Source: Opitutaceae bacterium
Lineage (GTDB): Bacteria; Verrucomicrobiota; Verrucomicrobiae; Opitutales; Opitutaceae
DNA: 9,548 bases
Assembly (NCBI GenBank): GCA_031266495.1
Contig: JAISAX010000844.1
Span: 1 to 9,548 of the forward strand
Direction: 5' to 3'
How positions within the stretch are numbered: the stretch's first letter is position 1; every line of letters begins with the position of its first letter. The translations under genes were made by a program, and so were the position numbers. Positions 1-5,782 of this stretch are shown here, one piece after another. Below the pieces are notes generated by a model, which worked only from the letters and a program-made list of their open reading frames with translations, ran no database searches and was not told where the DNA came from.

Positions 1-560
1 ACGGAGTTCTGGTTGGAGAGGGCGACAATGGCGGACAGGTCCGCGCTCCATTCATTGAAGTTGCCCCCGGTCGGGAACGAGAGGGCGACCGTATCAATGC
101 CGACCGGTTTGCCCGAACCGATGGCATAGGTGAAGGAGGTGAACGCCGCAGGGGCTCCGCTTCCGGCGGATCGGATGCCGAGCCGCACCGCGAGCGATTC
201 GAGACCGGTCGTATCGAGTGTCACGGAAAACGAATTACCGGTGCTGTTCTGGTTCCATGTCAGGGAATGGCCGGGCATGGCGCTGTTTCCGCTGCCTTTC
301 CATTCCGTGCCCGCGAAATCGGTAAACGTCGCCTCCCCTCCGGCGTGCACGTTGGCTTGCGTGGTGCCGGTCCGGGTGACGGAGGATGCGCTGTTGAAAC
401 CATTGATAGCCGAATAGCCGGCAGTGAAGTCGCCTGTTCCGTCGGGCGAAGTATCAAACGAATAAAAGACGGCAACGGCAACGGCGGCGGCGGCCGGAGC
501 GGAATGGGCGAGGCAAGCGGCCAGGAGGCCCAGTGCGAATGATGGCAGGTATGTTTTCAT
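1..560 (-). CDS. Secreted protein, N-terminal part (runs off window edge); possible PEP-CTERM-class surface protein
   Basis: An open minus-strand frame runs from an ATG at 560 to the window edge without a stop, giving 186 codons. It begins with MKTYLPSFALGLLAACLAHS, a lysine followed by a hydrophobic core and an Ala-rich stretch (about residues 20-30), which looks like a Sec signal peptide. The mature part is rich in Ser, Thr, Gly and Asn with alternating hydrophobic residues (for example SFSVTLDTTGLESLAVRLGI and FNEWSADLSAIVALSNQNS), as in secreted beta-sandwich proteins of Opitutaceae that end in a PEP-CTERM anchor. The C-terminus lies outside the window, so the anchor is inference. The start is 44 bp after the stop of the oxidoreductase on the same strand, suggesting one transcript. 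No Shine-Dalgarno sequence precedes the ATG (leader ends CATCCAACCC). Function unknown. Confidence 0.75.
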   Translation of the reverse strand, partial: MKTYLPSFALGLLAACLAHSAPAAAAVAVAVFYSFDTSPDGTGDFTAGYSAINGFNSASSVTRTGTTQANVHAGGEATFTDFAGTEWKGSGNSAMPGHSLTWNQNSTGNSFSVTLDTTGLESLAVRLGIRSAGSGAPAAFTSFTYAIGSGKPVGIDTVALSFPTGGNFNEWSADLSAIVALSNQNS

Positions 561-604
561 GGGTTGGATGTGGAGAGAAATACAGGAAGTTGGCGGACAC
601 GAAA

Positions 605-1921
605 TCAGACGAAAGCGCCCTGCTCGCGCAGGGTGTTCCGGAGCAAGGCGGCGTCGAGCATGCGCGTGGACGGGAGGTTGAGCCGGATGCAGAGAGCGGC
701 GGCGGTTCCCGCTCCCTGGCCGATCGCCGTAATCTGGGGCGTGATACGAATCGCCGCGTGCGACTCGTGCGTGCTGTCGATGCACCGCGAGGCCACCAGC
801 AAGTTGTCGATGCCCTCGGGCCGGATGCTGCGGTAGGGAATCTCATACCAACGCCCTTCGGGCGGGTGGATGCGCGTGGTGCCTTCTCCGGTGGGGCTGT
901 GAATGTCGATGAACCAGTTCCCGCGCGCGATGCAGTCATCGAAGGCTCGCGCCTCCACAATGTCTTCCGGAGTGATGCGATAATCGCAATGGATACGCCT
1001 CGATTCGCGCACGCCGACGTGGGCGGCGGTCTCGCTGACGACGGCGCGTTCAAACCCCGGGATGTTTTTGCGCAGGAATGTCGCTACCTCGGCAACCTGG
1101 CGCCGGCCTTCGATCATGGCTTCGGTGACATCGCGCAGGCGGGTCGCGTCTTTGCCTGGAATGCGCGTGGTGTTGAATTGCCACTGGCCAGGCCGCGGAA
1201 GTTTTCCGGAAAGGACGTCCTCGCGCGGCACCGTGACCTCGCCGCGTTTCCTGGCGGCGCCCCAGGCGCGTTCCATGTGATGATCCTCTTCCTTGCGGTA
1301 GGCATCGGCCCGCGCGTCGTCCACGCCGCTCATCTTGAAAATCATGCTCATGGGCTGGCAGCCCGAACCATCCGGCGCGCCCATCCCGAACGGCACGCCG
1401 GCCAGCGCGCAAACATCACCGTCCCCCGTGGCATCAATGAACTGCCGTCCGCGAATCGCGTGCCGCCCCTCCCTGGACTCGATCACCACGCCATCAAGGC
1501 GCCTCCCCTCGCGAAGGATGGCCGCGGCATGGGCAAAAAACAGGGGACGTACTCCGGCATCAATGACAAGGCGGTCGAGCACGATTTTTATCGCCTCGGT
1601 GTCGTAGTTGGCGCTCGACCCGTATTGGTTATCCCAAGGATTCCATGCCGCCACCTCGCGCCGCATGGCGGCGGCGATCTCGCCAAAAATGCCGCGCACA
1701 AACGGAAAAGGCATGACGGCGGAAAGGATACCCTGAGTCCAGGTGCCGCCAAACGAGCCGAAACGCTCGACGAGCACGGTGCGGGCTCCATTGCGCGCCG
1801 CGGCAACGGCCGCACCGACGCCGCCCGGACCGGCCCCGATGACAACAACGTCAGCCGTATCGATGACGGGAATATCGCGCGCGGGTTCGCGGATGATGGA
1901 TGGACAAGGAACTGTGCTCAT
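605..1921 (-). CDS. FAD-dependent oxidoreductase (FAD_oxidored / PF12831-like)
   Basis: A 438-residue flavoprotein of unknown substrate. The N-terminus carries a Rossmann dinucleotide-binding motif, VVIGAGPGGVGAA (residues 26-38, GxGxxG at 29-34), ending in an acidic residue after the second strand (E52 in TVLVERFGSFGG). A second FAD motif, DATGDGD, lies at 163-169. A conserved GVRESRRI segment sits near 303-310, and the C-terminal flavin-contacting region (373-412) contains LLVASRCIDSTHESH and GQGAGTAAAL. This arrangement matches the FAD-dependent oxidoreductase family common in Planctomycetes, Verrucomicrobia and Lentisphaerae, often beside carbohydrate-catabolism genes. No signal peptide or membrane segment is seen, so it is probably cytosolic. 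I chose the ATG at 1921, 28 codons before the Rossmann motif; the frame is open back to 2185, but that extension would overlap the divergent regulator. A GAGGA lies about 15-19 bases upstream, too far for a good ribosome site. The secreted protein at 1-560 follows directly. Confidence 0.87.
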   Translation of the reverse strand: MSTVPCPSIIREPARDIPVIDTADVVVIGAGPGGVGAAVAAARNGARTVLVERFGSFGGTWTQGILSAVMPFPFVRGIFGEIAAAMRREVAAWNPWDNQYGSSANYDTEAIKIVLDRLVIDAGVRPLFFAHAAAILREGRRLDGVVIESREGRHAIRGRQFIDATGDGDVCALAGVPFGMGAPDGSGCQPMSMIFKMSGVDDARADAYRKEEDHHMERAWGAARKRGEVTVPREDVLSGKLPRPGQWQFNTTRIPGKDATRLRDVTEAMIEGRRQVAEVATFLRKNIPGFERAVVSETAAHVGVRESRRIHCDYRITPEDIVEARAFDDCIARGNWFIDIHSPTGEGTTRIHPPEGRWYEIPYRSIRPEGIDNLLVASRCIDSTHESHAAIRITPQITAIGQGAGTAAALCIRLNLPSTRMLDAALLRNTLREQGAFV

Positions 1922-1974
1922 GGAAACAGGCGGGAATCCTCGGCAACAGATCCAGAGCACACAACGGAGATGAA

Positions 1975-1990
1975 TTGCATATCCATGCAA
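1975..1990. promoter_or_regulatory. Candidate operator: 6-4-6 inverted repeat in divergent intergenic region
   Basis: TTGCAT-ATCC-ATGCAA is a perfect inverted repeat with 6-bp arms. It lies between the divergent oxidoreductase (start 1921) and the LacI-type regulator (start 2022), 54 bp from the first start and 31 bp from the second. LacI-family proteins bind such palindromes and often control themselves and a divergent neighbour. The site is seen; its recognition by the adjacent protein is inference. No convincing -35/-10 pair could be picked for either gene. Confidence 0.45.
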
Positions 1991-2021
1991 CATGCCTTGG
2001 CTCCGGCTGCATTTCCCCGTC

Positions 2022-3044
2022 ATGTCCAACCAATCCGCCATCGCCCGGGCTCTCGGCCTCAACCAGGCCACCGTCTCGCGCGCACTACGCAATGCCCCGG
2101 GAATCGCCGCCAAAACACACAGGGCCGTTCTGGAGGCGGCCCAAAAAATGGGGTACACGCCCAACCCCATGGTCGTATCGCTCATGAACCGTATCCGCGA
2201 CGGACGCAGGGTTTCCGATCACGGCTGCATCGCCATCCTGTGCGCGGTCACGCCGCCCGGTCCCTCGGCCAACGACACTTTTGGCAGACAATTTCTGGGT
2301 ATGATCCGGGGAGCGGAAGCACGCGGATTCCGCCCCGGTTTTTTCTCTCTGGATGACTACGGCATGAACCTGGGAAAAATCGACCGCGTCCTGAAGGCGC
2401 GAGGGATTACGGGCCTCATTCTTGCCCCGTCCGGCTCCCCCCGCGGCCCTGTTCCGCTCGACTGGTCGCGCTACGCCTGCGCCACGCTCGGCACCGGCTG
2501 GCCGGATGTGCCCGTGGATCGCTCCGGCATCAATCACCGCCATCAGATGGATGCCGCCATGGGCGAACTCCTTCGTCGAGGATACCGGCGCATCGGCTTC
2601 TGCCTGCCTCGCAACGCGGTGGACGGAATAGATGGAGCGTGGATGGACAGGTATTTGTACTGGCAATACAAAGTCAAGAACACACAACCCTTCCCTCTCT
2701 TTGTGGGAACTCCCGCAACCACTCCCGCGGCGGATTTCAGGCACTGGCTGCGCAAGTGGAAACCTGATGCGATTCTCGGCCTGATCGGCCACGAACTGGA
2801 ATGGCTCGATGCACTCGGTCTGCGCGCGCCTGATGACATCGGGCTCGCCTGCCTCAACCACCAGACCGGCAGCCCGGTATCGGGTATGGACGAACAGCAC
2901 GAAGCCGTTGGAAAAATCGCCGCCGAAACCGTGATAAACCGTATCCTGCACAATGAATTCGGCCTGCCCGAACATCCCAGATTGATTCTCATCGACGGCA
3001 TATGGTGCGAAGGAAAAACATTGCGGTGCTCTTCCGCTGCCTGA
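2022..3044 (+). CDS. LacI-family transcriptional regulator
   Basis: A 340-residue DNA-binding regulator. Residues 1-24 (MSNQSAIARALGLNQATVSR) form the LacI helix-turn-helix, followed by helix 3 and the hinge segment GYTPNPMVVSLMNRIRD (44-60). Residues from about 68 onward form the periplasmic-binding-protein-like sensor, with the typical HRHQMDAAMGELLRRGYRRIGF segment, a PDAILGL strand and a PDDIGLACL strand. The length fits the family (330-350). The frame is open to an upstream ATG at 1992, but the ten extra residues (MPWLRLHFPV) do not resemble a LacI N-terminus and that start would touch the inverted repeat at 1975-1990, so I prefer 2022. No Shine-Dalgarno sequence precedes either start. 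It is divergent from the FAD-dependent oxidoreductase, its most likely target. The effector is unknown; the sensor does not resemble well-studied LacI, RbsR or PurR closely enough to name a ligand. Confidence 0.88.
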   Translation: MSNQSAIARALGLNQATVSRALRNAPGIAAKTHRAVLEAAQKMGYTPNPMVVSLMNRIRDGRRVSDHGCIAILCAVTPPGPSANDTFGRQFLGMIRGAEARGFRPGFFSLDDYGMNLGKIDRVLKARGITGLILAPSGSPRGPVPLDWSRYACATLGTGWPDVPVDRSGINHRHQMDAAMGELLRRGYRRIGFCLPRNAVDGIDGAWMDRYLYWQYKVKNTQPFPLFVGTPATTPAADFRHWLRKWKPDAILGLIGHELEWLDALGLRAPDDIGLACLNHQTGSPVSGMDEQHEAVGKIAAETVINRILHNEFGLPEHPRLILIDGIWCEGKTLRCSSAA

Positions 3045-3080
3045 TGCGGCAAATTGCCCCGCGCGACGGTCACCGCCCTT

Positions 3081-3097
3081 CCCCCCCCCCCCCCCCC
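3081..3097 (+). repeat. Homopolymer tract, 17 C
   Basis: An uninterrupted run of 17 C lies in the 125-bp convergent gap between the LacI-type regulator stop (3044) and the ribokinase stop (3172). It is outside all genes. Tracts this long are unstable by replication slippage and are also prone to sequencing error, so the exact length is uncertain. Confidence 0.8.
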
Positions 3098-3107
3098 TCC
3101 CTCGTCA

Positions 3108-3124
3108 AACCGGCATTGCCGGTT
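3108..3124. terminator. Candidate bidirectional terminator hairpin between convergent genes
   Basis: AACCGGCA-T-TGCCGGTT is a perfect 8-bp inverted repeat around one base (realistically a 7-bp stem with a 3-base loop). It lies 64 bp after the regulator stop and 46 bp beyond the ribokinase stop, where both transcripts should end. There is no T-tract on either strand, so it is a weak intrinsic terminator or a 3' end-stabilising structure. Confidence 0.4.
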
Positions 3125-3145
3125 GCGGCGGATGTCTTCGCCCCT

Positions 3146-3168
3146 GCGTATCGTACCAACGGATACGC
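3146..3168 (-). terminator. Candidate 3' hairpin directly after ribokinase
   Basis: GCGTATC and GATACGC form a perfect 7-bp stem with a 9-base loop, beginning one base past the ribokinase stop codon on the minus strand. It lacks a following U-run. The position suggests a role at the ribokinase mRNA 3' end, possibly together with the hairpin at 3108-3124. Confidence 0.35.
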
Positions 3169-3169
3169 C

Positions 3170-4189
3170 TCACAGTCTGGCGAGAATGTCCTGGCGACGG
3201 GGAATCGCCGCCTGCGCCCCGCGCACCGTGCAGGCGAGCGACCCCGCGATGCCGGCGAAGCGCACCGCCTCGGGCAACGGACGCCCCTCGGCCAGCGCCG
3301 TGGCGAGGGCGCCCGTGAACGCATCACCCGCCGCCGTCGTGTCCACCACTTCCGGGATGCGGATGGCCGGGATGTGCGTGAAGCGAAATCCGTCTCCTCC
3401 AGCTCCATCGGCGCCGTCGGCTCCGTCACCGGTGACGATAGCTGCGCCGAGCCCGCCGAGTTTGAGGACAACAGTTTTGGGACCAAACTGCAGCAGACGC
3501 TCCCCCGCTGCCCGTGCCGAGGCGAGGTCCTCGACGGCAATGCCGGTCAAGAGTCCGGCCTCGCTCTGGTTGGGCGAAAAGATGTCAACCTGCCAGAGCG
3601 CATCCGGCAATGTGGCCAGTGCCTCACCGGCGGCGGGACGGGGAGCCGGAGCGGGATCGAGAATCGTGAGCACGCCCGCCTCGCGTGCGAGCGAGAGCGC
3701 GGCGGCCACGGTGTCGAACGGCACCTCGAGTTGCACGGCGAGGACGGCCGCGGTCGCGATCGCCTCGCGTGCGTCCGCGATGTCGGACGGCGTGAGGCGG
3801 GCATTGGCGCCGGGCGAGACGACGATGGCGTTGTCGCCTTCGGAGTTGACCATGATGGCGGCGGCGCCGCTCGGCGTGCCGGGAGTCGCCAGCAGAGCCT
3901 TCGTATCGACGGAATCGGTATCGAGTGCGTCGCGTAGCTTCCGCCCGAATACGTCATCCCCCACGCGTCCGATGAAGCGGCAAAAGCCGGGCCGGTCGGC
4001 GGCGCGCTGGGCGGCGACCGCCTGGTTTGCGCCCTTGCCGCCCGGGTTGGTCGTCATGTCGCCTCCGTGAATGGTTTCTCCGATACGGGGCAGACGGGTG
4101 ACGGGGATCGAAAGATCCATGTTGGCTGAACCGACGATGGCGACGGTGCGACAGGCAGAGGTGGCAGTGGACATGGGAACGACAGGCAT
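3170..4189 (-). CDS. rbsK: Ribokinase (PfkB carbohydrate kinase family)
   Basis: ATP-dependent phosphorylation of D-ribose to ribose 5-phosphate in the cytosol. The 339-residue protein has the family N-terminus VAIVGSANMDLSIPVTRLP (residues 16-34), PfkB signature 1 NPGGKGANQAVAAQR (48-62), the nucleotide-binding strand TVVLKLGGLGAAIV, and PfkB signature 2 DTTAAGDAF (283-291) with the catalytic base D289 and the AAGD anion hole. The GAQAAIP segment near the C-terminus corresponds to the monovalent-cation region of ribokinases. It is about 30 residues longer than typical (305-310), partly from an N-terminal extension and partly from a Gly-Asp-Ala insert (about residues 254-264) encoded by a 9-bp repeat at 3402-3428. 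An ATG at 4174 (MSTATSA) is an alternative start; neither has a Shine-Dalgarno sequence. The nucleoside hydrolase upstream would supply ribose, which supports the ribose assignment over other PfkB sugars. Confidence 0.9.
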   Translation of the reverse strand: MPVVPMSTATSACRTVAIVGSANMDLSIPVTRLPRIGETIHGGDMTTNPGGKGANQAVAAQRAADRPGFCRFIGRVGDDVFGRKLRDALDTDSVDTKALLATPGTPSGAAAIMVNSEGDNAIVVSPGANARLTPSDIADAREAIATAAVLAVQLEVPFDTVAAALSLAREAGVLTILDPAPAPRPAAGEALATLPDALWQVDIFSPNQSEAGLLTGIAVEDLASARAAGERLLQFGPKTVVLKLGGLGAAIVTGDGADGADGAGGDGFRFTHIPAIRIPEVVDTTAAGDAFTGALATALAEGRPLPEAVRFAGIAGSLACTVRGAQAAIPRRQDILARL

Positions 4190-4210
4190 TGGGAAGAAAA
4201 GACCGAGGAA

Positions 4211-4420
4211 CCGCTAAAGAACGCTAAAGGCCGCTAAAGCAAAAGGCCGGAGGACGTCCTTCTGTTTCTTCGCGCCCTTGGGATCCTTCGCGGTTGAAAA
4301 TATTTTCAGGCAGAGAGGCGGAACGCTGCATGTTCCATCAGTGGCCATATGTATTCACGAATGACTGATATTACGCGAAATATCCTCCGTTCTTTAGCGT
4401 TCTTCAGCGTATTTTAGCGG
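4211..4420. repeat. Inverted-repeat intergenic element with 10-bp-periodic arms (MITE-like candidate)
   Basis: Two arms face each other between the nucleoside hydrolase and ribokinase. The left arm (4211-4240) is three 10-bp units: CCGCTAAAGA, ACGCTAAAGG, CCGCTAAAGC. The right arm (4391-4420) read on the minus strand is CCGCTAAAAT, ACGCTGAAGA, ACGCTAAAGA. The arms match at 24 of 30 positions and both are followed inward by GGAGGA (4249-4254; 4385-4390 reversed). The interior holds two perfect palindromes, AGGACGTCCT (4251-4260) and GAAAATATTTTC (4296-4307). There is no open reading frame worth calling. The structure resembles a small non-coding mobile element or a dispersed intergenic repeat; copy number in the genome cannot be judged here. 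Confidence 0.6.
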
Positions 4421-4452
4421 TCCCGTCGGATTGTTTCCGGAGGCAGACGGAC

Positions 4453-5370
4453 TCAGGCGAAATTTCTGAAATAGCGGGCAAAGAACCGGTCCACCGCGAC
4501 ATCGCCGGCGACTTCATGTCCGGCTTCGGCGTGGGCGGCGTCGGGGTCGAAAAGGGTGTAACCTTCCATGAGCCCGTCGGTGACGATGCTCACCTTGCCG
4601 CGCGTCCAAGTGCAGAGGCCGGGTTCGAAAATGGTCACGGCGGCGAGCGGATCGTGGAAGGTGATCTCGTCGCGTCCGCCGTCGAACCAGACCTTGGCCA
4701 TGTCGAGGACAAGGTCGAGGCCGGGACGGCAGAATTTTTGCCGCACCTCGTCGGGTTTCATGTTCACGCGCGAAGTCACGTCGATGCCGACGGAGCGGTG
4801 CCGCGGAACCCGCGCACGATACACGATTTCGGCGGCGTGCGGATCGTTGGCGATGTTCCACTCGCAACGTCCGGCCCCGTATCTGCCGTGCCAGCGGACA
4901 GGAGTGAAGTTGCCGCCCATGAGAACGAGCGCCTTCAGGAGCGAGGGGATTTCGGAGTCGATGGTGAAGAGGGCCGCGATGTTGGTCAGCGGGCCGATGG
5001 CGAGCAACGTCACCTCGCCGGGATGAGCGCGGATGGTTTTCTGGAGAAAACGGATCGCCTCGTGTTTCGGAAAATCGTCGGCGGGCGTGTGCGGCCATTT
5101 GCCGTCCGCGAGAATGGATGCCTGCGGCACGCGGGGCTGACGGCTTTCCGGCAGGAGCAACGGGCGGGCGAGTCCGGGATAAACCGGGATGCCGGATTTT
5201 CCGGTGCGTCGGCAAAGCGCATCGGCAAGCGCCGCGCGGGCCGCCGTGTCGCCGGTGACGGTGGTGATGCCGAGCAGTTCGCAGGCCGGTTCGAGAAGCA
5301 GCCACGCGAGGCAGACGGCGTCGTCCACATCGGAGCCGATGTCGGTGTCGAGGATAAGTTTTTCAGTCAT
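4453..5370 (-). CDS. Nucleoside hydrolase (inosine-uridine-preferring type)
   Basis: Hydrolyses the N-glycosidic bond of nucleosides to a free base plus ribose in the cytosol. The 305-residue length is typical. The N-terminal calcium/ribose-binding cluster is DTDIGSDVDDA (residues 8-18), a variant of the usual DxDxGxDDA with two extra residues. Further family motifs are AIGPLTN (124-130), LMGGNF (150-155), CEWNIANDPHAA (169-180, with E170, N172 and D176 matching ribose and metal contacts) and FHDPLAA (238-244, with the H-D pair at 239-240). The ATG at 5370 gives the canonical N-terminus (MTEKLILDTD). There is no Shine-Dalgarno sequence; the leader is a set of C-rich 10-bp repeats. Ribokinase lies downstream on the same strand, although 263 bp of repeat element separate them. 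The base preference (purine, pyrimidine or non-specific) cannot be fixed from sequence. Confidence 0.9.
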   Translation of the reverse strand: MTEKLILDTDIGSDVDDAVCLAWLLLEPACELLGITTVTGDTAARAALADALCRRTGKSGIPVYPGLARPLLLPESRQPRVPQASILADGKWPHTPADDFPKHEAIRFLQKTIRAHPGEVTLLAIGPLTNIAALFTIDSEIPSLLKALVLMGGNFTPVRWHGRYGAGRCEWNIANDPHAAEIVYRARVPRHRSVGIDVTSRVNMKPDEVRQKFCRPGLDLVLDMAKVWFDGGRDEITFHDPLAAVTIFEPGLCTWTRGKVSIVTDGLMEGYTLFDPDAAHAEAGHEVAGDVAVDRFFARYFRNFA

Positions 5371-5420
5371 GGGTGGTGGTTCGGGTTGGTTCGGATCGGG
5401 TTGGATCGGTTCGGATCAGG
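5371..5420 (-). repeat. 10-bp tandem repeat leader in front of the nucleoside hydrolase
   Basis: Read on the plus strand, 5381-5420 consists of four degenerate 10-bp units: TCGGGTTGGT, TCGGATCGGG, TTGGATCGGT, TCGGATCAGG; 5371-5380 is a further GT-rich piece. On the coding (minus) strand this gives an A/C-rich leader ending ACCACCACCC directly before the ATG. It probably forms the 5' untranslated region and contains no Shine-Dalgarno sequence. Confidence 0.6.
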
Positions 5421-5433
5421 AAGAAAGAGGGGG

Positions 5434-5474
5434 AAACGTTGCCGTTTGAGCAAACGTTTTCTCAATGACGTTTG
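5434..5474. promoter_or_regulatory. Candidate operator cluster upstream of nucleoside hydrolase
   Basis: CGTTTG-AG-CAAACG (5443-5456) is a perfect 6-2-6 inverted repeat. It is nested in a wider imperfect one (AAACGTTGC at 5434-5442 against GCAAACGTTT at 5450-5459), and another CGTTTG occurs at 5469-5474, 26 bp from the first. The cluster lies 73-86 bp upstream of the nucleoside hydrolase start, where an operator would act. The chimeric GntR-type regulator encoded just upstream is the obvious candidate binder (inference). No clear -35/-10 pair was found here. Confidence 0.45.
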
Positions 5475-5530
5475 GCACGGGCTCGTCACACTCCTGCACA
5501 TTCCCCTCTCTCTCGCCTTTTTTCTCTCCT

Positions 5531-5552
5531 CCCCCCCCCCACATCCCCCCCC
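5531..5552 (+). repeat. Paired poly-C tracts (C10-ACAT-C8)
   Basis: Ten C (5531-5540), then ACAT, then eight C (5545-5552), inside the untranslated stretch between the chimeric regulator and the nucleoside hydrolase. An alternating AT stretch (ATATATATA, 5558-5566) follows closely. Length may vary by slippage; no coding potential. Confidence 0.7.
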
Positions 5553-5782
5553 ACACATATATATACCAGTTCCGCGTTCTGCCATTTTCCGGAAATGAAA
5601 GTAGGCGTGGGCGACAACCTGCCTCAGTAACATGAAGCAAATCGGTATCGATATCCATACGTATGCCGCCGATCAGTTATCAGGGTTTTGCGTCCGGAAA
5701 ACCCGGTTTTGTGCGAATAGCGAAATTGTCCATCGGCATGAATACTCCGGAAACAGAGGAAAACGCTCTTGAAATCAGCGAT
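5553..5782. other. Gene-free remainder of the 412-bp gap 5371-5782
   Basis: No credible gene is present between the nucleoside hydrolase start and the chimeric regulator stop. Besides the leader repeats, operator candidate and poly-C tracts listed separately, this part holds several short palindromes: TATCGATA (5646-5653), CATACGTATG (5656-5665), and GGGTTTT/AAAACCC (5683-5689 and 5698-5704, 8-base loop). The last lies about 80 bp past the regulator stop and lacks a U-run, so I do not call it a terminator. The palindromes could be regulator sites, but nothing in the sequence decides this. Confidence 0.4.

Noticed and set aside
1922..2185. N-terminal extension of the oxidoreductase
   Set aside because: The 88 extra residues have no family resemblance and would overlap the start of the divergent regulator and its control region.
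533..2356. Plus-strand open frame of 607 codons
   Set aside because: It is antisense to the oxidoreductase and overlaps the LacI-type gene in another frame; the translation is Arg/Gly/His-rich with no domain, as expected from GC-rich antisense.
3002..4070. Two long plus-strand open frames across the ribokinase gene
   Set aside because: They are antisense to a gene with clear PfkB signatures, are low-complexity Arg/Gly- or Ser/Pro-rich, and one runs through the poly-C tract.
4211..4420. CRISPR-like array from the 10-bp units
   Set aside because: Units are 10 bp, contiguous without spacers, degenerate and inverted between arms; no cas gene is present.
5553..5566. Alternating AT stretch as a -10 box for the nucleoside hydrolase
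   Set aside because: No acceptable -35 hexamer lies at 16-18 bp on the minus strand, and it would give a leader of nearly 180 bases.
4516..5598. Plus-strand open frame of 360 codons
   Set aside because: It is antisense to the nucleoside hydrolase; its tail is translated from poly-C and repeat DNA.
5683..5710. GGGTTTT/AAAACCC hairpin as an intrinsic terminator for the chimeric regulator
   Set aside because: On the minus strand the stem is followed by TGATAACTG rather than a U-run, and it can refold with the adjacent GGTTTT; too weak to call.
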